From Congeria kusceri (taxonomy: Eukaryota; Mollusca; Bivalvia; Myida; Dreissenidae): DNA of 64,000 nt. Positions within the stretch are counted from its first letter, which is position 1, and every line of letters begins with the position of its first letter. The notes beneath the pieces were generated by a model that was given only the letters and a program-made list of their open reading frames with translations, was not told where the DNA came from and ran no database searches. Positions 34,938 to 46,650 of the stretch are shown here, one piece after another. Location of the stretch: positions 27,211,927 to 27,275,926 of the forward strand of contig CM051030.1 in NCBI GenBank assembly GCA_027627225.1, read 5' to 3'. The translations under genes and the position numbers were made by a program.

Positions 34938-35990
34938 GATCGGCAGTCAGAAAAGCCGAGTGGTTACAGTGACAGATTTTTGATCCCGGCAAACGTGGTT
35001 CGAGTCCTGGGCCCGAGGTTATAAAACTTTCATTAATCTCAGCTCAAACTCAACTCACAGCTCAATCTCCATGCTCAGCTGAGATTCTTGCTCAGTTTGA
35101 GGTTATTAAACATTTGGAGATCAAACTCAGTGGAGACGATTTTTTTAGCATGAAGTTTAATATATTTAAGCGACTATTCGGTCATCCATATTTACGTGGT
35201 ATTGCTCTAAGCAGCCCATTTGTGTAAACAATGGTATATTTTTACCGCGGCTTTTTTTTCTGTCCAAGTTACTTACCAAACCACGAAAACAGTGCTTATA
35301 ACCACTGGATAAAGTAAACAAGTTGCTTTAAAAAGGCAATGGTCACATAAACTAATTTACACTTGAAACTTGCAATAACCATGATGAAATCTTAAATCGA
35401 AAATTGTGTGACGTATTAGAGCTGTTATGACGTACTTATATTGCGGCATTGTGCGATTATTTCCATTTTCTTGTGTAGATAAAATGGCTGCAACAGGGTA
35501 AACACAATTTTTTTACAATAATGTGTATTACACTGTTGCAAAAACGACGTGAATATCAATAGGGTTGACACTACAATTATAACAATGGATATTTTATGTA
35601 GCTCTAGATATAAAAGTAAGACGTTTCATACGTGCATTGAACATGCAATTTTATGTTGTGCTGTTTAATTGCTGAATTGGAATTTAGATTTTATCTCAGT
35701 GTTGTAAAATACTTAAAGTATAGAACTATATACGTAAATCATGTGTTCCATGTTGATTTTATCATCTAACTGTTGATGTCATCACTGTTTACATAATTAT
35801 TTGTCACATTAACATAAAGAGATCGACTCTGAGACAGGTAGCAACCAATCTCATGATTTCTTGCTCAGCCTGAGTTAAATTTTTATGATCTCAGATTTCC
35901 TGAGTTCAGTTTCAGGATGAGCTGGGAGATTGATCTCAAGAGTTTTATAACCTCGGGCCCTGGCAAGGGCAATTTATTTATTTTCTCTAT
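34938..35990 (+). mobile_element. tRNA-like SINE head split by the 35,010-35,959 insertion
   Basis: AAAAGCCGAGTGGTTACAGT (A-box-like) and ACGTGGTTCGAGTCCTG (B-box) resemble a Ser/Leu-type tRNA head. The B-box arm is interrupted at 35,009 and continues as CTGGCAAGGGCAATTTATTT after 35,959. Confidence 0.55.
35010..35959. mobile_element. 950-bp terminal-inverted-repeat element, CTG target duplication
   Basis: The left end GGCCCGAGGTTATAAAACT is perfectly complementary to the right end AGTTTTATAACCTCGGGCC. CTG flanks both sides (35,007-35,009 and 35,960-35,962), and removing the element plus one CTG restores a continuous tRNA-like B-box arm. Subterminal regions are full of CTCAG/CTGAG words in opposite orientations. 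No transposase is present, so it is non-autonomous. The 3-bp duplication recalls PIF/Harbinger or Chapaev-type elements, but the superfamily is not settled. Confidence 0.82.
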
Positions 35991-36422
35991 ATAATATGTG
36001 TTTTGGTCAATCAAAGTTCGTTGGTTTTTGCAGTTAAGATGTTAAATGACTTTTGAAAAAATACGACAAACTGTGAACAAGTTCTTTTGAATGAAATATT
36101 TTTTCATGCTATTGCAACTACTGGTATTTGGCCAATCTACTGCAGGTAAGATTAACATCATACATAATCATTGATCTACATGTAAGTATTCTGAATTAGA
36201 TAATTAATAATGTATAGCAGGTTTACAAATTATGTATAAGGGCATTGATTAAGTATAACGGCATTCACACACATGATTTGCTGTTCATTTCTTGTGTAAT
36301 TAAATATTTTAATATTGATTATAGTAATGAATACGAACATGAAAATTAATGCAAGGCACATCAAAATGAAATATAGAATTTATATTTTGTGTATGCGATT
36401 GCTTAGGCGTAATTTTTTTTTA

Positions 36423-36717
36423 TTTGTTTCAGGTAACCCAACCTACCCTAAAAAAATGCCCCAACCCTAGAACATGTTATTGGGTTTGTCAGACTGATTT
36501 TTGTTTTATTTACCTTTTTCAATAATTAAATGTGTTTTTGGATAAATAAGTGTTTTGTTTTAATAGTATCCACTTATATACAATGTTTAAGGATATTAAT
36601 GATATGTTTTGAATATTTATTCAGTTTTAGAATCTTCAAATTGACCATTTACCAAAAAAAAAAAAAAGTCCCCGCCCTACCTACTCTAATATTTTTGGGC
36701 ATGTTACCTGAAACAAA
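36423..36717. mobile_element. 295-bp element with TTTGTTTCAGGTAAC inverted ends
   Basis: The 15-bp ends at 36,423-36,437 and 36,703-36,717 are perfectly complementary. Next to them are CCTACCCTAAAAAAATGCCC on the left and CCCGCCCTACCTACTCTAAT with TTTTTGGGCAT on the right. A partial copy is at 22,099. Coding content is absent. Confidence 0.65.
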
Positions 36718-37200
36718 CATTATTTGTTTTTATGCTTATTTATACTTCACAACTCAAATGCATGACATTTATGGTTCCAATTACTGAAATTACAGTTTGT
36801 ATTTCAACAATTAATTTATTGCCATATGGTGTACATTTTAATGAATTATGCAACTTTAACAAAAGCAACTATATTGTTTTCCTACTGATAACCCATGCTT
36901 CATTTGCACAAAGATTACATGTACAAAACAACACACACATAGTTGTGATAGGTGAAGATACATTTTTAAATAGTCGCGAAAATACACGACACTAGAGATA
37001 TTATTACTTCAAATATGATTTTAAGAGCATTTATGATAATACATTTATGAAAAACAGTGTTAAGTGCAAAACTCATATTTACTTACTTGCTATTTAAAGA
37101 ATGCAGACTGCATTGTGCCCCTCGAAAGAAAATCAGCAGTTGACAAAACGAATTTAAAGTCAAGATGGCCGCCGTGGATAACTGCCAAACTTACCGATAT
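36718..37200. other. No feature seen
   Basis: Unique-looking sequence before the 25-bp minisatellite. No exon is recognised. Confidence 0.35.
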
Positions 37201-37204
37201 AGGA

Positions 37205-38315
37205 ATGTTTGCTTGGATCCATATGGGCCTGTTGGTTAAGAAGCTATATGGTCTCTCTTACTGGGATCCATATGGTCTTGCTATTGGTAACCCATCTAGG
37301 CCTGCTTTTTTTGGGGGGGGGGGGCATATGGGCTTTCTTGCTGCGACCCATATGATTTGCTTTTGGGGGACGCATATATGATTTTTGGCCTGGGTCCTAC
37401 CTGAAACTGTTATGGGCATGACACTATATGTGGGACCCACACAATGCCCATGTGGTTAATAAACTTAATAAGCCAAGTTATAGTCCATATTGGGCCCACA
37501 TAGGCTGGCTTGCCGAGACCCATAAAAGCTTACTTGCTGGGGACTCATTTGGGCTTTTTTGATGGGACCCATATTGGGTTGCTTGTTGTGGTGCCGTATG
37601 GGCTTGCTTGTTGGGTACCCATATGGGGATGCTCTATGTGAATTGGTTTGGTACCCATATGGGCTCTGAACCTCTCCTGCTGAGACCCATATGATGTTGC
37701 TGTTGTTAACCCATAAGGGCTTGCTTGTTGGAGACCTATATGGGCTGTCTTTTTGGGGCCCATAAGGGCTTACTTGTTGGGGGCCTATATAGGTTTTTTT
37801 GCTGGGTCCCAGATTAGCTTTCATATTGGGCACCAATTTGGGCTTTCTTACTGGGAACAATTTGTGTTGTTTTGATGGGACACATATTGGGTTGCTTGTT
37901 GGGATAGTTTGTTGGGGACCCATATGGGCCTTCTTGATGAGACCCATATGGGCTTGCTTGTTTGGTTCCCATATGGGCTCTCTTGCTGGGACCCATATGG
38001 TCTTGCTGTTGTTGAACCCAAATCGGCTTGCTTGTTGGGGACCCATATGGGCTGTCGTGCTGAAACCCATATGGATTTACTTGATGGGGACTTATATGGG
38101 CTTTTTTTGCTAAGATCCATATAGGCTTGGTTGCCTGAGACCCAACTGGTTCTGATATGGGCAATACAACGCATATGGGTCCCACATGGGGTCCATGTGG
38201 TGTAGAAGCCCAGGTATAACCCATATCGGGCCCACATGGGATGGCTTACTGGGACTCATATGGGCATACTTTGTAGGAACCAATGTGGCTTTGCTTGCTT
38301 GGTCCAATACATGCA
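37205..38315. repeat. Degenerate 25-bp minisatellite with a CCCATATGGG core, about 40 units
   Basis: The consensus unit GACCCATATGGGCTTGCTTG-TTGGG is 24-25 bp and repeats across about 1.1 kb. Each unit contains the palindrome CCCATATGGG or a worn form of it. Peptides such as (QQASPYG)n on the minus strand arise from the repeat in every frame and show no start, signal or domain, so they are not called as genes. Confidence 0.9.
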
Positions 38316-38748
38316 GAAACATATTGTATATTTGACTAGGTATAGCCCATATTGTGATCGTATTGGCTTGCTTGCTGCGTTATTGTTGTCCGTTAGGTAC
38401 CATGACTGGCTTACTTCTAAAAGTGTGAACATATTGTAAATTAAGGGCTGTTTGTCGGCACATTATGAATAGGCTTATTAGTGTCAGTTATATGCGCTAA
38501 TTAGCCTTTAATTGGCGTACTTTTTTAAAGTGCGAACAATTAATAATACATATAATTGCAATGAAATAAATAACGAATACATGTATGTAACTATAATTAT
38601 AAATAATATAAATTTAATTGTGTTTATATATATTCAGAAAATGCATGACTTTATTAGCGATGTGTTGGGTATTTATCCTAAAATAGAGACATGATATAGC
38701 CAATAAATACACCATATTGACTGCGATGTCGGGGTTGACAATAATTTT
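38316..38748. other. AT-rich presumed intron sequence
   Basis: No exon or structured repeat seen. Confidence 0.35.
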
Positions 38749-38749
38749 A

Positions 38750-38920
38750 CATAGGAACGATTGTCCGGGCTGTCAAAATACTGTAGGAACCATTGTCCGG
38801 TCTGTCAAAATTATTTTGGAACGAGTGTCCAGGGTGACATAATTATGTAGGAACCATTGTCGGCCTTTGTAAAAAATAGAAACAAATTTCTGTAGGAACC
38901 GATATCCGGTTACCTAAAAT
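38750..38920 (+). repeat. About five units of a 32-bp repeat
   Basis: TAGGAACCATTGTCCGGTCT-GTCAAAAT-type units begin near 38,753, 38,785, 38,817, 38,849 and 38,895 (intervals about 32 bp, the last longer). Confidence 0.75.
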
Positions 38921-39114
38921 TTTCAGTCTATACATTCACGCAAAAAGGTCAATGTCATGCTTATATTTTCATGTTATTTTTTCTGTAAATATGTTAAGAA
39001 ATCTCTCTAAAAGCTGTGCACACACTACTGGATTGTCAATCAAATCACTTGTAATTTTGATGTGTTAATTTTACCCATTGGTGCAGTTGTTTATACAAAC
39101 TTTGTGTAACTCAG

Positions 39115-39423
39115 GTCCCCCAACTCAACCTACTATCGGTTCCAATGCAAGCATTGCATACGAAGGACAGTCTGCAGTTCTCACATGCAGTAGCACATCC
39201 ACAACTGTACCGAGTGGTCACAACCTGATTATGGCTTATGAATGGAGAAGAGACGGAAATACAGTCAGCACAGGAGGACGATTCACTCTGGAACCAACCA
39301 CAGGAAGAACACTCACTATTACGAACATCAACAGAAATTACATGTACAGTTTCTCTTGTAGTGCCACAGAGCAGGGTGGCAACTCATCTCTACTAAGTGA
39401 TGGGTACAGCCTGACAGTCGGGT
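39115..39423 (+). CDS. Ig-domain exon (I-set/C2-like), phase 1-1
   Basis: The acceptor TTGTGTAACTCAG precedes 39,115 and the consensus donor GTAAGT begins at 39,424. The 309-bp exon is phase 1-1. The domain reads PTIGSNASIAYEGQSAVLTC (B-strand Cys), AYEWRRDG (core Trp), TGRTLTITNINRNYMYSFSC (F-strand Y-x-F-x-C) and SLTVG at the end. This is a complete Ig fold by order and spacing. It is likely extracellular, in a cell-surface receptor or adhesion protein. Its sequence is clearly different from the four exons further right. Confidence 0.85.
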
Positions 39424-39514
39424 GTAAGTTTATGGTTATGCAGATAAAACATTGCTTTGTTTCATGTATTTATAACTTATTTAATATAATTATGTTACTA
39501 AATTAATTTGATTT

Positions 39515-39581
39515 TAGCTGGATTAAGTGTGTCAGATCCTCACATTATAGCTGGATTAAGTGTGTCAGATCCTCACATTAT
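39515..39581 (+). repeat. 33-bp direct duplication just downstream of the Ig exon
   Basis: TAGCTGGATTAAGTGTGTCA-GATCCTCACATTA occurs twice in tandem. The period is a multiple of three and the preceding GATTTTAG could act as an acceptor in a compatible phase. It would then encode repeated GLSVSDPHIIA after an intron of only about 93 bp. Exon status is doubtful. Confidence 0.7.
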
Positions 39582-39694
39582 ATTCTTGCCAGCAACTTCA
39601 CCAAAACATTCTAAATCCTTCCTTGCAGAAAAAACAGCAACACAAAACCGAACAGTTCTAAGACTACATTTATTAGAATTTTTTACTTACATAC

Positions 39695-40612
39695 ATTTTA
39701 GCGCACTGTGCACGAAGTGCTCGGTGAGCTTTAGGAATAGGGGGACTGTCCTGCGTCGTCCATTGTCCGTAATGCATCAACATTTGGGATGATGGATGCG
39801 ATTAAAGACTTTACTTTTATTCAATCTTGAACAAACTTGCAAAGTTTGTGTATGACATTAAAATGTCAGATGGGTTCGATAATGGTACAAATTGGACCAG
39901 GAACACCAGAGTTATTGCCCCTTTTTCATGAGAAAAAACTGCAAAATAGAATGTGTGCAACATACAGGCTTCATTTTTCATCCGATCTTGAACAAACTTG
40001 AACAGCATAGGATTCCAGATATTCCAAAAATGGTCTAGATTGGGGTACACACATCAGAGTTATTGCCCAATGTTTGTGAGAAAAAAAATGCAAAAAATGG
40101 ACAATATGGAAGATAGAGACTTCGTTTTGTCTTATCTAGACCAAACTTGCACTGTTTGTGTATAACTATAAGGTCTCAGTTGAAGTTGAATATGAGTCGG
40201 ACTAAAACACCAGAGTTATTGCCCTTTGTAAAGAAATCAATAATTTGTAAACAATCGGTTTTCAGTCTCCATGGAAAATTAACTTTTCATTCAATGTTGG
40301 CGAAACTTGCCCAGTTTATGTATGACCATAAGATCTCATCTGGATTCAATGATGGACCATAAATAACCAGGAACACTAGAGTTATTTCCACTTTTTTTAA
40401 GAGAAATCTTGCAAACAATGGACTTTGTGCAATATAGACTCTTAATGTTTTCATCTAATCTAGATCAAACTTGCACAGATTGTGTATTACCATAAGATCT
40501 CTCTAAGAAGGGGTACAAACAACAGTGTTATTGGCCATTGTTTGTAAAAAAAAAAGCAAAAACTGGACTATGTTCAGGATCGAGACTTCATTTTTCACTA
40601 TGGTGGCAACAA
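39695..40612 (+). mobile_element. Satellite-bearing element, family E, copy 2 (3' end lost)
   Basis: It starts TTTTAGCGCACTGTGCACGA then AAGTGCTCGGTGAGC and CCTGCGTCGTCCATTGTCCG. About five units of roughly 160 bp with AACTTGCACAGTTTGTGTAT and ACCAGAGTTATTGCCC follow. It breaks off near 40,610 without the hairpin end. Confidence 0.7.
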
Positions 40613-40737
40613 ATAGTGAATCAGTAAATGGTTAATTGGTTTTGGTATTTGAACTGTTAACCTGTAAAGTAAACATCATTATGACACCTAAACACGCAAT
40701 TAAAATGCAAATACATGCAGTATGATGATCTGTTTGA

Positions 40738-41222
40738 TTGACTAGTCACTTAGATACTTACACAGTTGTTGCTTATGACCATCCCAAATTCACCCATATC
40801 ACCCAACGACTAGATTTTACTGTTTCTTCTAGCACTAACACCGCTTACTACAACACATGGATATTTACACAGTTGTTACAACACGGCTTACTACAAAAAC
40901 GCTTGGATATTTACACAGTTATTACTTATGACGTACCGATTATACCCATTTCACTCAACCTCACGTAGACCTTGACCTAATTTGGACTTCAGTAATTCAA
41001 ATTGACTATTACTTTGTTAACTAGATTTTACCGTTTCATCCGGCACCAACTCCGCTTACTTCAGCACTTGGATACTTACACAGTTGTTGCTTATGACCAT
41101 TCCCAATTTACCCATATCACCCAACCATACTTTCACCTTGACCTCATTTGGACTATTTCAAATGGGCTGTCCAGCGCTAACCGGAGGCATTTGTGTTTAT
41201 TGAACACAGTGTCTTGTTTTAA
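40738..41222 (+). mobile_element. Satellite-bearing element, family G, copy 2
   Basis: It shares ACTTACACAGTTGTTGCTTA, ACCAACACCGCTTACTACAA-like and CTTGACCTCATTTGGACT sequence with 6,500-6,965. It ends AACACAGTGTCTTGTTTT. Confidence 0.65.
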
Positions 41223-41381
41223 CTTTTAAATGCCAAAAAGGTAACTTAGTTTTTGATAAGAAATCTGACCTTATTTTGTGGCAGACACGGCAGATTGATT
41301 TCCCTGAAGATGATTGTTAGACATTAATAATAGCAAGAAATGTCTTAAATAAAGACAATCGGCGTTGAAATTAATATTGAG

Positions 41382-41582
41382 ATGTCATTATGTGCCCAAA
41401 TATATTACAAGAGGGCCAGGATGATCGGTAATGTGACTTCTCGGACCCTAGAGTTTTCGCGCCCTACTAAGGAGACTGCTCGGACCCCAGATTGTTCTGT
41501 CCCTACTAAGGAGACTTCTCGTGCTCTAGATATTTCGAACACCATTAGAAAACGTATCAGCCCCAAAATTTATTTGAGATAA
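41382..41582 (+). other. Short open frame with three 13-residue repeats
   Basis: A 39-bp unit is repeated three times from 41,433 (starts 41,433, 41,472, 41,511) inside a 66-codon open frame, giving TSRTLEFSRPTKE, TARTPDCSVPTKE and TSRALDISNTIRK. The period keeps frame, but there is no splice context, signal or known domain. It may be a chance minisatellite. Confidence 0.3.
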
Positions 41583-42190
41583 ACTCAATCATTTTTTAAT
41601 ATCTGTACCGTGAATAAACCGATAATATACAGCCCCATGTTTTCACCAGTGATACATGAATAATCTAAATACTAGTACTTTAGGTAAACTTTATTAACAT
41701 GAATTTGGCAAATTTAAGAAATAAACATTGTCAGAAAATAATAGAGGGAACAAATGAAAATTATTATATAGCAGACAAAGTGTACATAGTTATGTTAAAT
41801 AATATACTATATGTATCTTTAGTATTGCACATATTGTATACATGCTACACAAATGAAGTTAAAGTAACATGAATACAATTTCGAGGTATTTACAAAACTT
41901 TTACCACATTTTACTTATATAAAGTATTATCATGTTGAACATTTTTATACCTCGAATAACATCTACTGGAGTAGTTGATAGAAAGGTGCAATTATAAATA
42001 ACTCTTTATAAAACGCAACCAAAATTCAAATATAAATTAACAAGCACAGTAAGTTTATAAAGATAAATTCCCCATTTGTTGAAATTCTCAGGTAACATGT
42101 TCTCCCGATGCTTATTGATGCGTGTTTATTAATACAGCTTTACCACGTGCTATTTTCAGATGTTTCACTCTCCTGCTGGAGTGTTTTATG
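41583..42190. other. AT-rich presumed intron sequence
   Basis: No exon or structured repeat seen. Confidence 0.35.
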
Positions 42191-42202
42191 CTCGTTAGAA
42201 TT

Positions 42203-42448
42203 AATTCACGGGCACGACAGTCAATCACAACGTACAATAATATTTTACACAATGACAAAATAATAGGAAATATAAGATCCATCACGTTTGCTAACATTGT
42301 TTTGCTTATTTGTCAGAAAAATACCAGAAATTTACCACTTTATAGTTTGTGCTTGTCACAAGAAACCTTAACACTATTGATAGGCAGACGTGACGTGACC
42401 TCAACAGGCAACATTGTACGTTGTGACCGACTGTCGTGCCCGTGAATT
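42203..42448. repeat. 36-bp inverted repeat around a 174-bp spacer
   Basis: The arm 42,203-42,238 (AATTCACGGGCACGACAGTC...) and 42,413-42,448 are complementary at 34 of 36 positions. It may be the ends of a small foldback element. The spacer has no coding content. Confidence 0.85.
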
Positions 42449-42944
42449 GTTGCATTGTAATTGCTATTGATAGAGATTCCCGATTATGTGGGCTAAACAA
42501 AATAGTTATTTCATTATTTGAATAACATTCTGATCATGACATACAACGAGTAAAATTGTTCATAATTATGTTTAGTTCTAGAGCGTGTGTCGAAGATATG
42601 TTTATAACTTAATTTTAACCGCTTATGTAAACAATTATGTAAATTTAAATCCTCAAATGTATGCAACATTTATTGGTATACATTAAACCATTGTTGTAAG
42701 TTTGCATTCCCTAAAATAAGAAAATTTGCCCGATTGTATTGGCATTCAATTTTACGCTGCATAGTTAACGCAAGAAATCTAGGTCAAAAGTGATTTTAGA
42801 CAGCTACGCCAAAAAATTATAAGCTTTATAAGCAGATATAACGATAACATGCATGTGTCGTTAAATATTCAAGAATTAATATTGAACAACATTTCATAAA
42901 CCTATACAGAAATTTACCTGCATGCCATTAAATCATTGTCACAG

Positions 42945-43214
42945 ATGGCCCTGACTCGGTGACCCTGTCTCCATCTGCCACATCCTATACACTGAATGAA
43001 AATCAGCCCCTAAATGACATCAGCTGTTCTGCCAGCTGTTATCCAGCCTGTAATTACAACTGGACAAAGTCTGGAGGAGGCATAGTCAGCAACACTGGTG
43101 TTCTGACGCTAGGTACTCTACAGAGAGGAGAGGGAGAGGCTGGTACTTACTGGTGTACAGCAAGCAATGCAGCTGGGTCTATGAAAAGCCAGAATATTAA
43201 CATCAGTGTCATTT
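42945..43214 (+). CDS. Ig-domain exon of the C-x3-C-x3-C type, copy 1
   Basis: The acceptor ATTGTCACAG precedes 42,945 and the donor GTAAGT begins at 43,215. The 270-bp exon is phase 1-1. It encodes DGPDSVTLSPSATSYTLNEN, then SCSASCYPACNYNWTKSGGG, VSNTGVLTLGTLQRG and AGTYWCTASNAAG: an Ig C2/I-set-like fold with core Trp and the D/A-G-T-Y-x-C signature. Two extra cysteines follow the B-strand Cys (C-x3-C-x3-C). It carries a two-codon insertion (GE) relative to its sisters. The style resembles CD22/hemicentin/nephrin-type multi-Ig proteins. The precise gene cannot be named. Confidence 0.9.
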
Positions 43215-43414
43215 GTAAGTATAGACTTTATGTTATATGCAATTTCTTTTTGCAAGGTTCTTTACATATGTAAAAAAATGAAATTAGTTACTTTGTGGGT
43301 TGTATATAATATGCAATTTACATTTCATTTGTGAGGCATTGTAATGTGTAAGTTCATGCTTTAATATGTAGTTGACTAGCATTTGTTCATAAAAACGTGT
43401 TTGACATCCTCAAG

Positions 43415-43678
43415 ATGGCCCAGACTTGGTGACGCTGTCTCCGTCTACCACATCCTATACACTGAATGAGACTCGGCCCTTGAATGACATCAGCTGTTCT
43501 GCCAGCTGTTATCCTGCCTGTACCTACATGTGGACAAAGTCTGGAGGAGGCACAGTCAGCAACACTGGTGTACTGTCACTAGGAACTCTACAGAGAGGAG
43601 AGGCTGGTACTTACTTGTGTACAGCAAGCAATGCAGCAGCTTCCAGGAACAGCCAGACTGTTACCATCAATGTCAATT
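43415..43678 (+). CDS. Ig-domain exon of the C-x3-C-x3-C type, copy 2
   Basis: The acceptor CATCCTCAAG precedes 43,415 and the donor GTAAGT begins at 43,679. The 264-bp exon is phase 1-1 and lies only 200 bp after copy 1, to which it is highly similar. Key residues are CSASCYPACTYMWTKSGGG and AGTYLCTASNAA. Proximity and similarity indicate recent tandem exon duplication, or homogenisation between neighbours. Confidence 0.9.
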
Positions 43679-43960
43679 GTAAGTTGAAGCTGTGTTAATT
43701 AGATTGGGGTATGTCCTTGGGCTGATGGATGGGTTGTGGTGGGCAGGGTAAACTTTTGGTTTTCACTCTCTAACTCTAGAATGAAATGTGCCAATGTAAT
43801 GAAACTACATAGTTAACTTTAGGAAGTTCTTGCAAGAGATTTGATATGGGGTTGGTGGGGTAAAGGTCAAGGTCACTGGTATTAAAGAGAAAAAATCTGT
43901 TCTCGCTCTTTAACTTGAAAATAAAATGAGATATTGCTATGGAACTTCATATGGAGATAA

Positions 43961-45691
43961 TTATGCCCCCGTTTGAAGAAGTGGGGGTATCCTGCTTTTC
44001 ACCTGTCCGTTGGTTGGTCGGTATGTCGGTCGGTCGGTCGGTCGGTCTGATGGTCGGTCTGATGGTCGGTCTGTCCATAGACCATTTCGCTTCCGCACGA
44101 TATCTAGAGAACGCTTTGACCTACGATAATGAAAGTTGGTATGCTGGTTACTTGGGAGGAAAGGAAGGCGTATATACATTTTGAGGTCAACAGGTCAAAG
44201 GTCAGGGTCACCATTGCTTAAAATAGAAAAACAGTTTCCGCTCAATAACTTGAGAACGCATCGAGATATTTTAATGAAACTTAATACATAGATACCTTAT
44301 ATCGAGACTTCGCTTGGAATTGCATATGGGGTGAGTGGGGTCAAGTTCAAGGTCACCGTTACTAAAAATAGAAAAAACGGTTTTCACTCAATAACTTGAG
44401 AACGCATTTAGATATTTTAATGAAACTTCATACAAAGATACCTTGTATTGAGACCTCGCTTGGGATTGCATATGGGTTGGGTGTGGTCAAGGTCAAGGTC
44501 ACCGTTACTAAAAATAGAAAAACGGTTTCTGCTCAATAACTTGAGAACGCATCGAGATATTTTAATGAAACTTCATACATAGATACCTTATACAAAGACC
44601 TCGCTGGGGATTGCATATAGGGTGGGTGGGGTCAAGGTCACCGTTACTTAAAATAGAAAAAACGGTTTCCGCTCAATAACTTGAGAACGCATCGAGATAT
44701 TTTAATGAAACTTCATACATATATACCTTATATCGAGACCTTGCTTGGGATTGCATATGGATTGGGTGGGTCAAGGTCACCGTTACTAAAAATAGAAAAA
44801 CGGTTTCCGCTCAATAACTTTATAATCCATAAAGATATTTTAATGAAACTTCATACGTAGATACCATATATCGAGACCTGGCTTGGGATTGCATATGGGT
44901 TGGGTGGGGTCAAGATCAAGTTCACCATAACAAACATAGAAAAACGTTTTTTCCTCAATAACTTGAGAACGCATCGAGATGTTTAAATGAAACTTCATTC
45001 ATCTATACCTTATATCGAAGCCTTGCTTGAGATTGCATATGGGGTGGGTGTGCTCAAGGTCAATGTGATAGTTACTAAAATTAGAAAATGGTTTCCGCTT
45101 AATAACTTGAGAACGCATCAAGATATTTTAATGAAACTTCATACATAGATATCTTGTATTAAGACCTCTCTTGCGATTGCATATGTTGTGGGTGGGGTCA
45201 AGGTCACCATTACTAAAAATAGAAAAACACTTTTCGCTCAATAACTTGACAAGCATTGACATATTTTAATGAAACTTCATGCATAGATACCTTGTATCCA
45301 GACCTCCTTTGGGATTGTATATGGGTTGGGAGGGGTCAAGGTCACCGATGCTAAAAGTAGAAAAACTGTTTCGGCTCAATAACTTGAGAATGCATCTAGA
45401 TATTCAAATGAAACTTCATACATAGATACATTATTTTGAGACCTCTCTTGCGATTTCATATGGGGTGGGTGGGGTCAAGGTCAAGGTCACCATTACTAAA
45501 ATTAGAAAAACGGTTTCCGCTCAATAACTTGAGAACGCATCGAAATATTTTAATGAAACTTTATACATAGATACCATATATCGAGACCTCGCTTGGAATT
45601 GCATATTAAAAAAAATTCTTAACATTTGCACATATTCACAAATTGGCTGCAAGTCGGGGGGCATACATGTTTTACAAACATCTATTGTTTA
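43961..45691 (+). mobile_element. Complete family C element nested in an older family C array
   Basis: The 5' end has a hairpin (TTATGCCCCCGTTTGAAGAA GTGGGGGTAT) followed by a (GGTC)n run at about 44,015-44,075, then about eleven 140-150-bp units. The 3' end is GGGGGGCATACATGTTTTAC AAACATCTATTGTTT. The left flank ...ACTTCATATGGAGATAA and right flank ATATTGAGGTGTCGCTTGG are consecutive parts of one unit, so insertion left no obvious target duplication. Confidence 0.75.
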
Positions 45692-46173
45692 TATTGAGGT
45701 GTCGCTTGGTATATATGTAGTAATATTGGGTGGGTGGTGTCAAGGTCACCGTTATTAAAAATTGGGCAATACTTCGCGTAACAATTGAGCTATTGTAATA
45801 AAATTTAATACATTAATAATTTATATCAAATGCATATATGGCGGGTGGGGTCTGTGTCACTGTTACTACAAATAGAAAAACTGTTTCTGCTCAATAACTC
45901 AATATCGAATTGAAATATTATATAAAAACTTACTTTAATATTTGATAGCTAACATTGAGCCCTTGCATGGGTTTGGTTAGGCAAGGTGAGGTAGAGCTCA
46001 AAAGTGGTTTCTGCTCAATAAATTGAGGACAAAGTGAGATATTGTAATGGAACTTTATATGTCAAGACATCATATGGGATAGGTCAAGATCACCATTACT
46101 GCATACACTGCAGATCCGTTCCATTATTTCGCGATATCCAATTTATTGCGAATTGGCCGTGGATCCTGATTTT

Positions 46174-46284
46174 TAGCTCGACTTTTCGTGGAATTTCCAT
46201 ATTTCTTTTTGTAGAAAAAATTGCTAGTAATCTGTGTTAAGCACAAGAAAAGTGGAGCACGCTGTCCTCCGACAGCTCTTGTTT
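46174..46284 (+). mobile_element. Core-less satellite-type element nested in the TA element
   Basis: It begins TTTTTAGCTCGACTTTTCGT (like family B at 26,578). It ends with hairpin GCTGTCCTCCGACAGC followed directly by TCTTGTTT. Confidence 0.6.
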
Positions 46285-46650
46285 TTCATATAATTCAATA
46301 TTTGACTATTACACGATTTTCATAAATACATCCAGTTTGGTTCGGATTTGCGCGCCTATATCGCTACTCTTTCATTTACACTCTTGTAGTGCTTCAAACA
46401 ATAACCCGACCCGCTCAACATTAAAGTGTAACAGTTTCATGTAATCAGCTTACAACGGGCTTGCTACCCATGACAACGTCCTTTCACTGCTGTCGCTTTA
46501 ATCTGCAGCCGAATTACACGCCGTCCACGTGGAGGGTGTATACAATAACCGTGTCATAAATAAATACTTTCCTATCTGAACTACAATAAGGTTATAGATA
46601 CGGCGTAACTGATTCTGTTTTGTTTACAAGGAAATGCTTACTGCACATCG

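Noticed and set aside
37465..38322. Proteins with (QQASPYG)n-like repeats
   Set aside because: They are translations of the 25-bp minisatellite in several frames at once.
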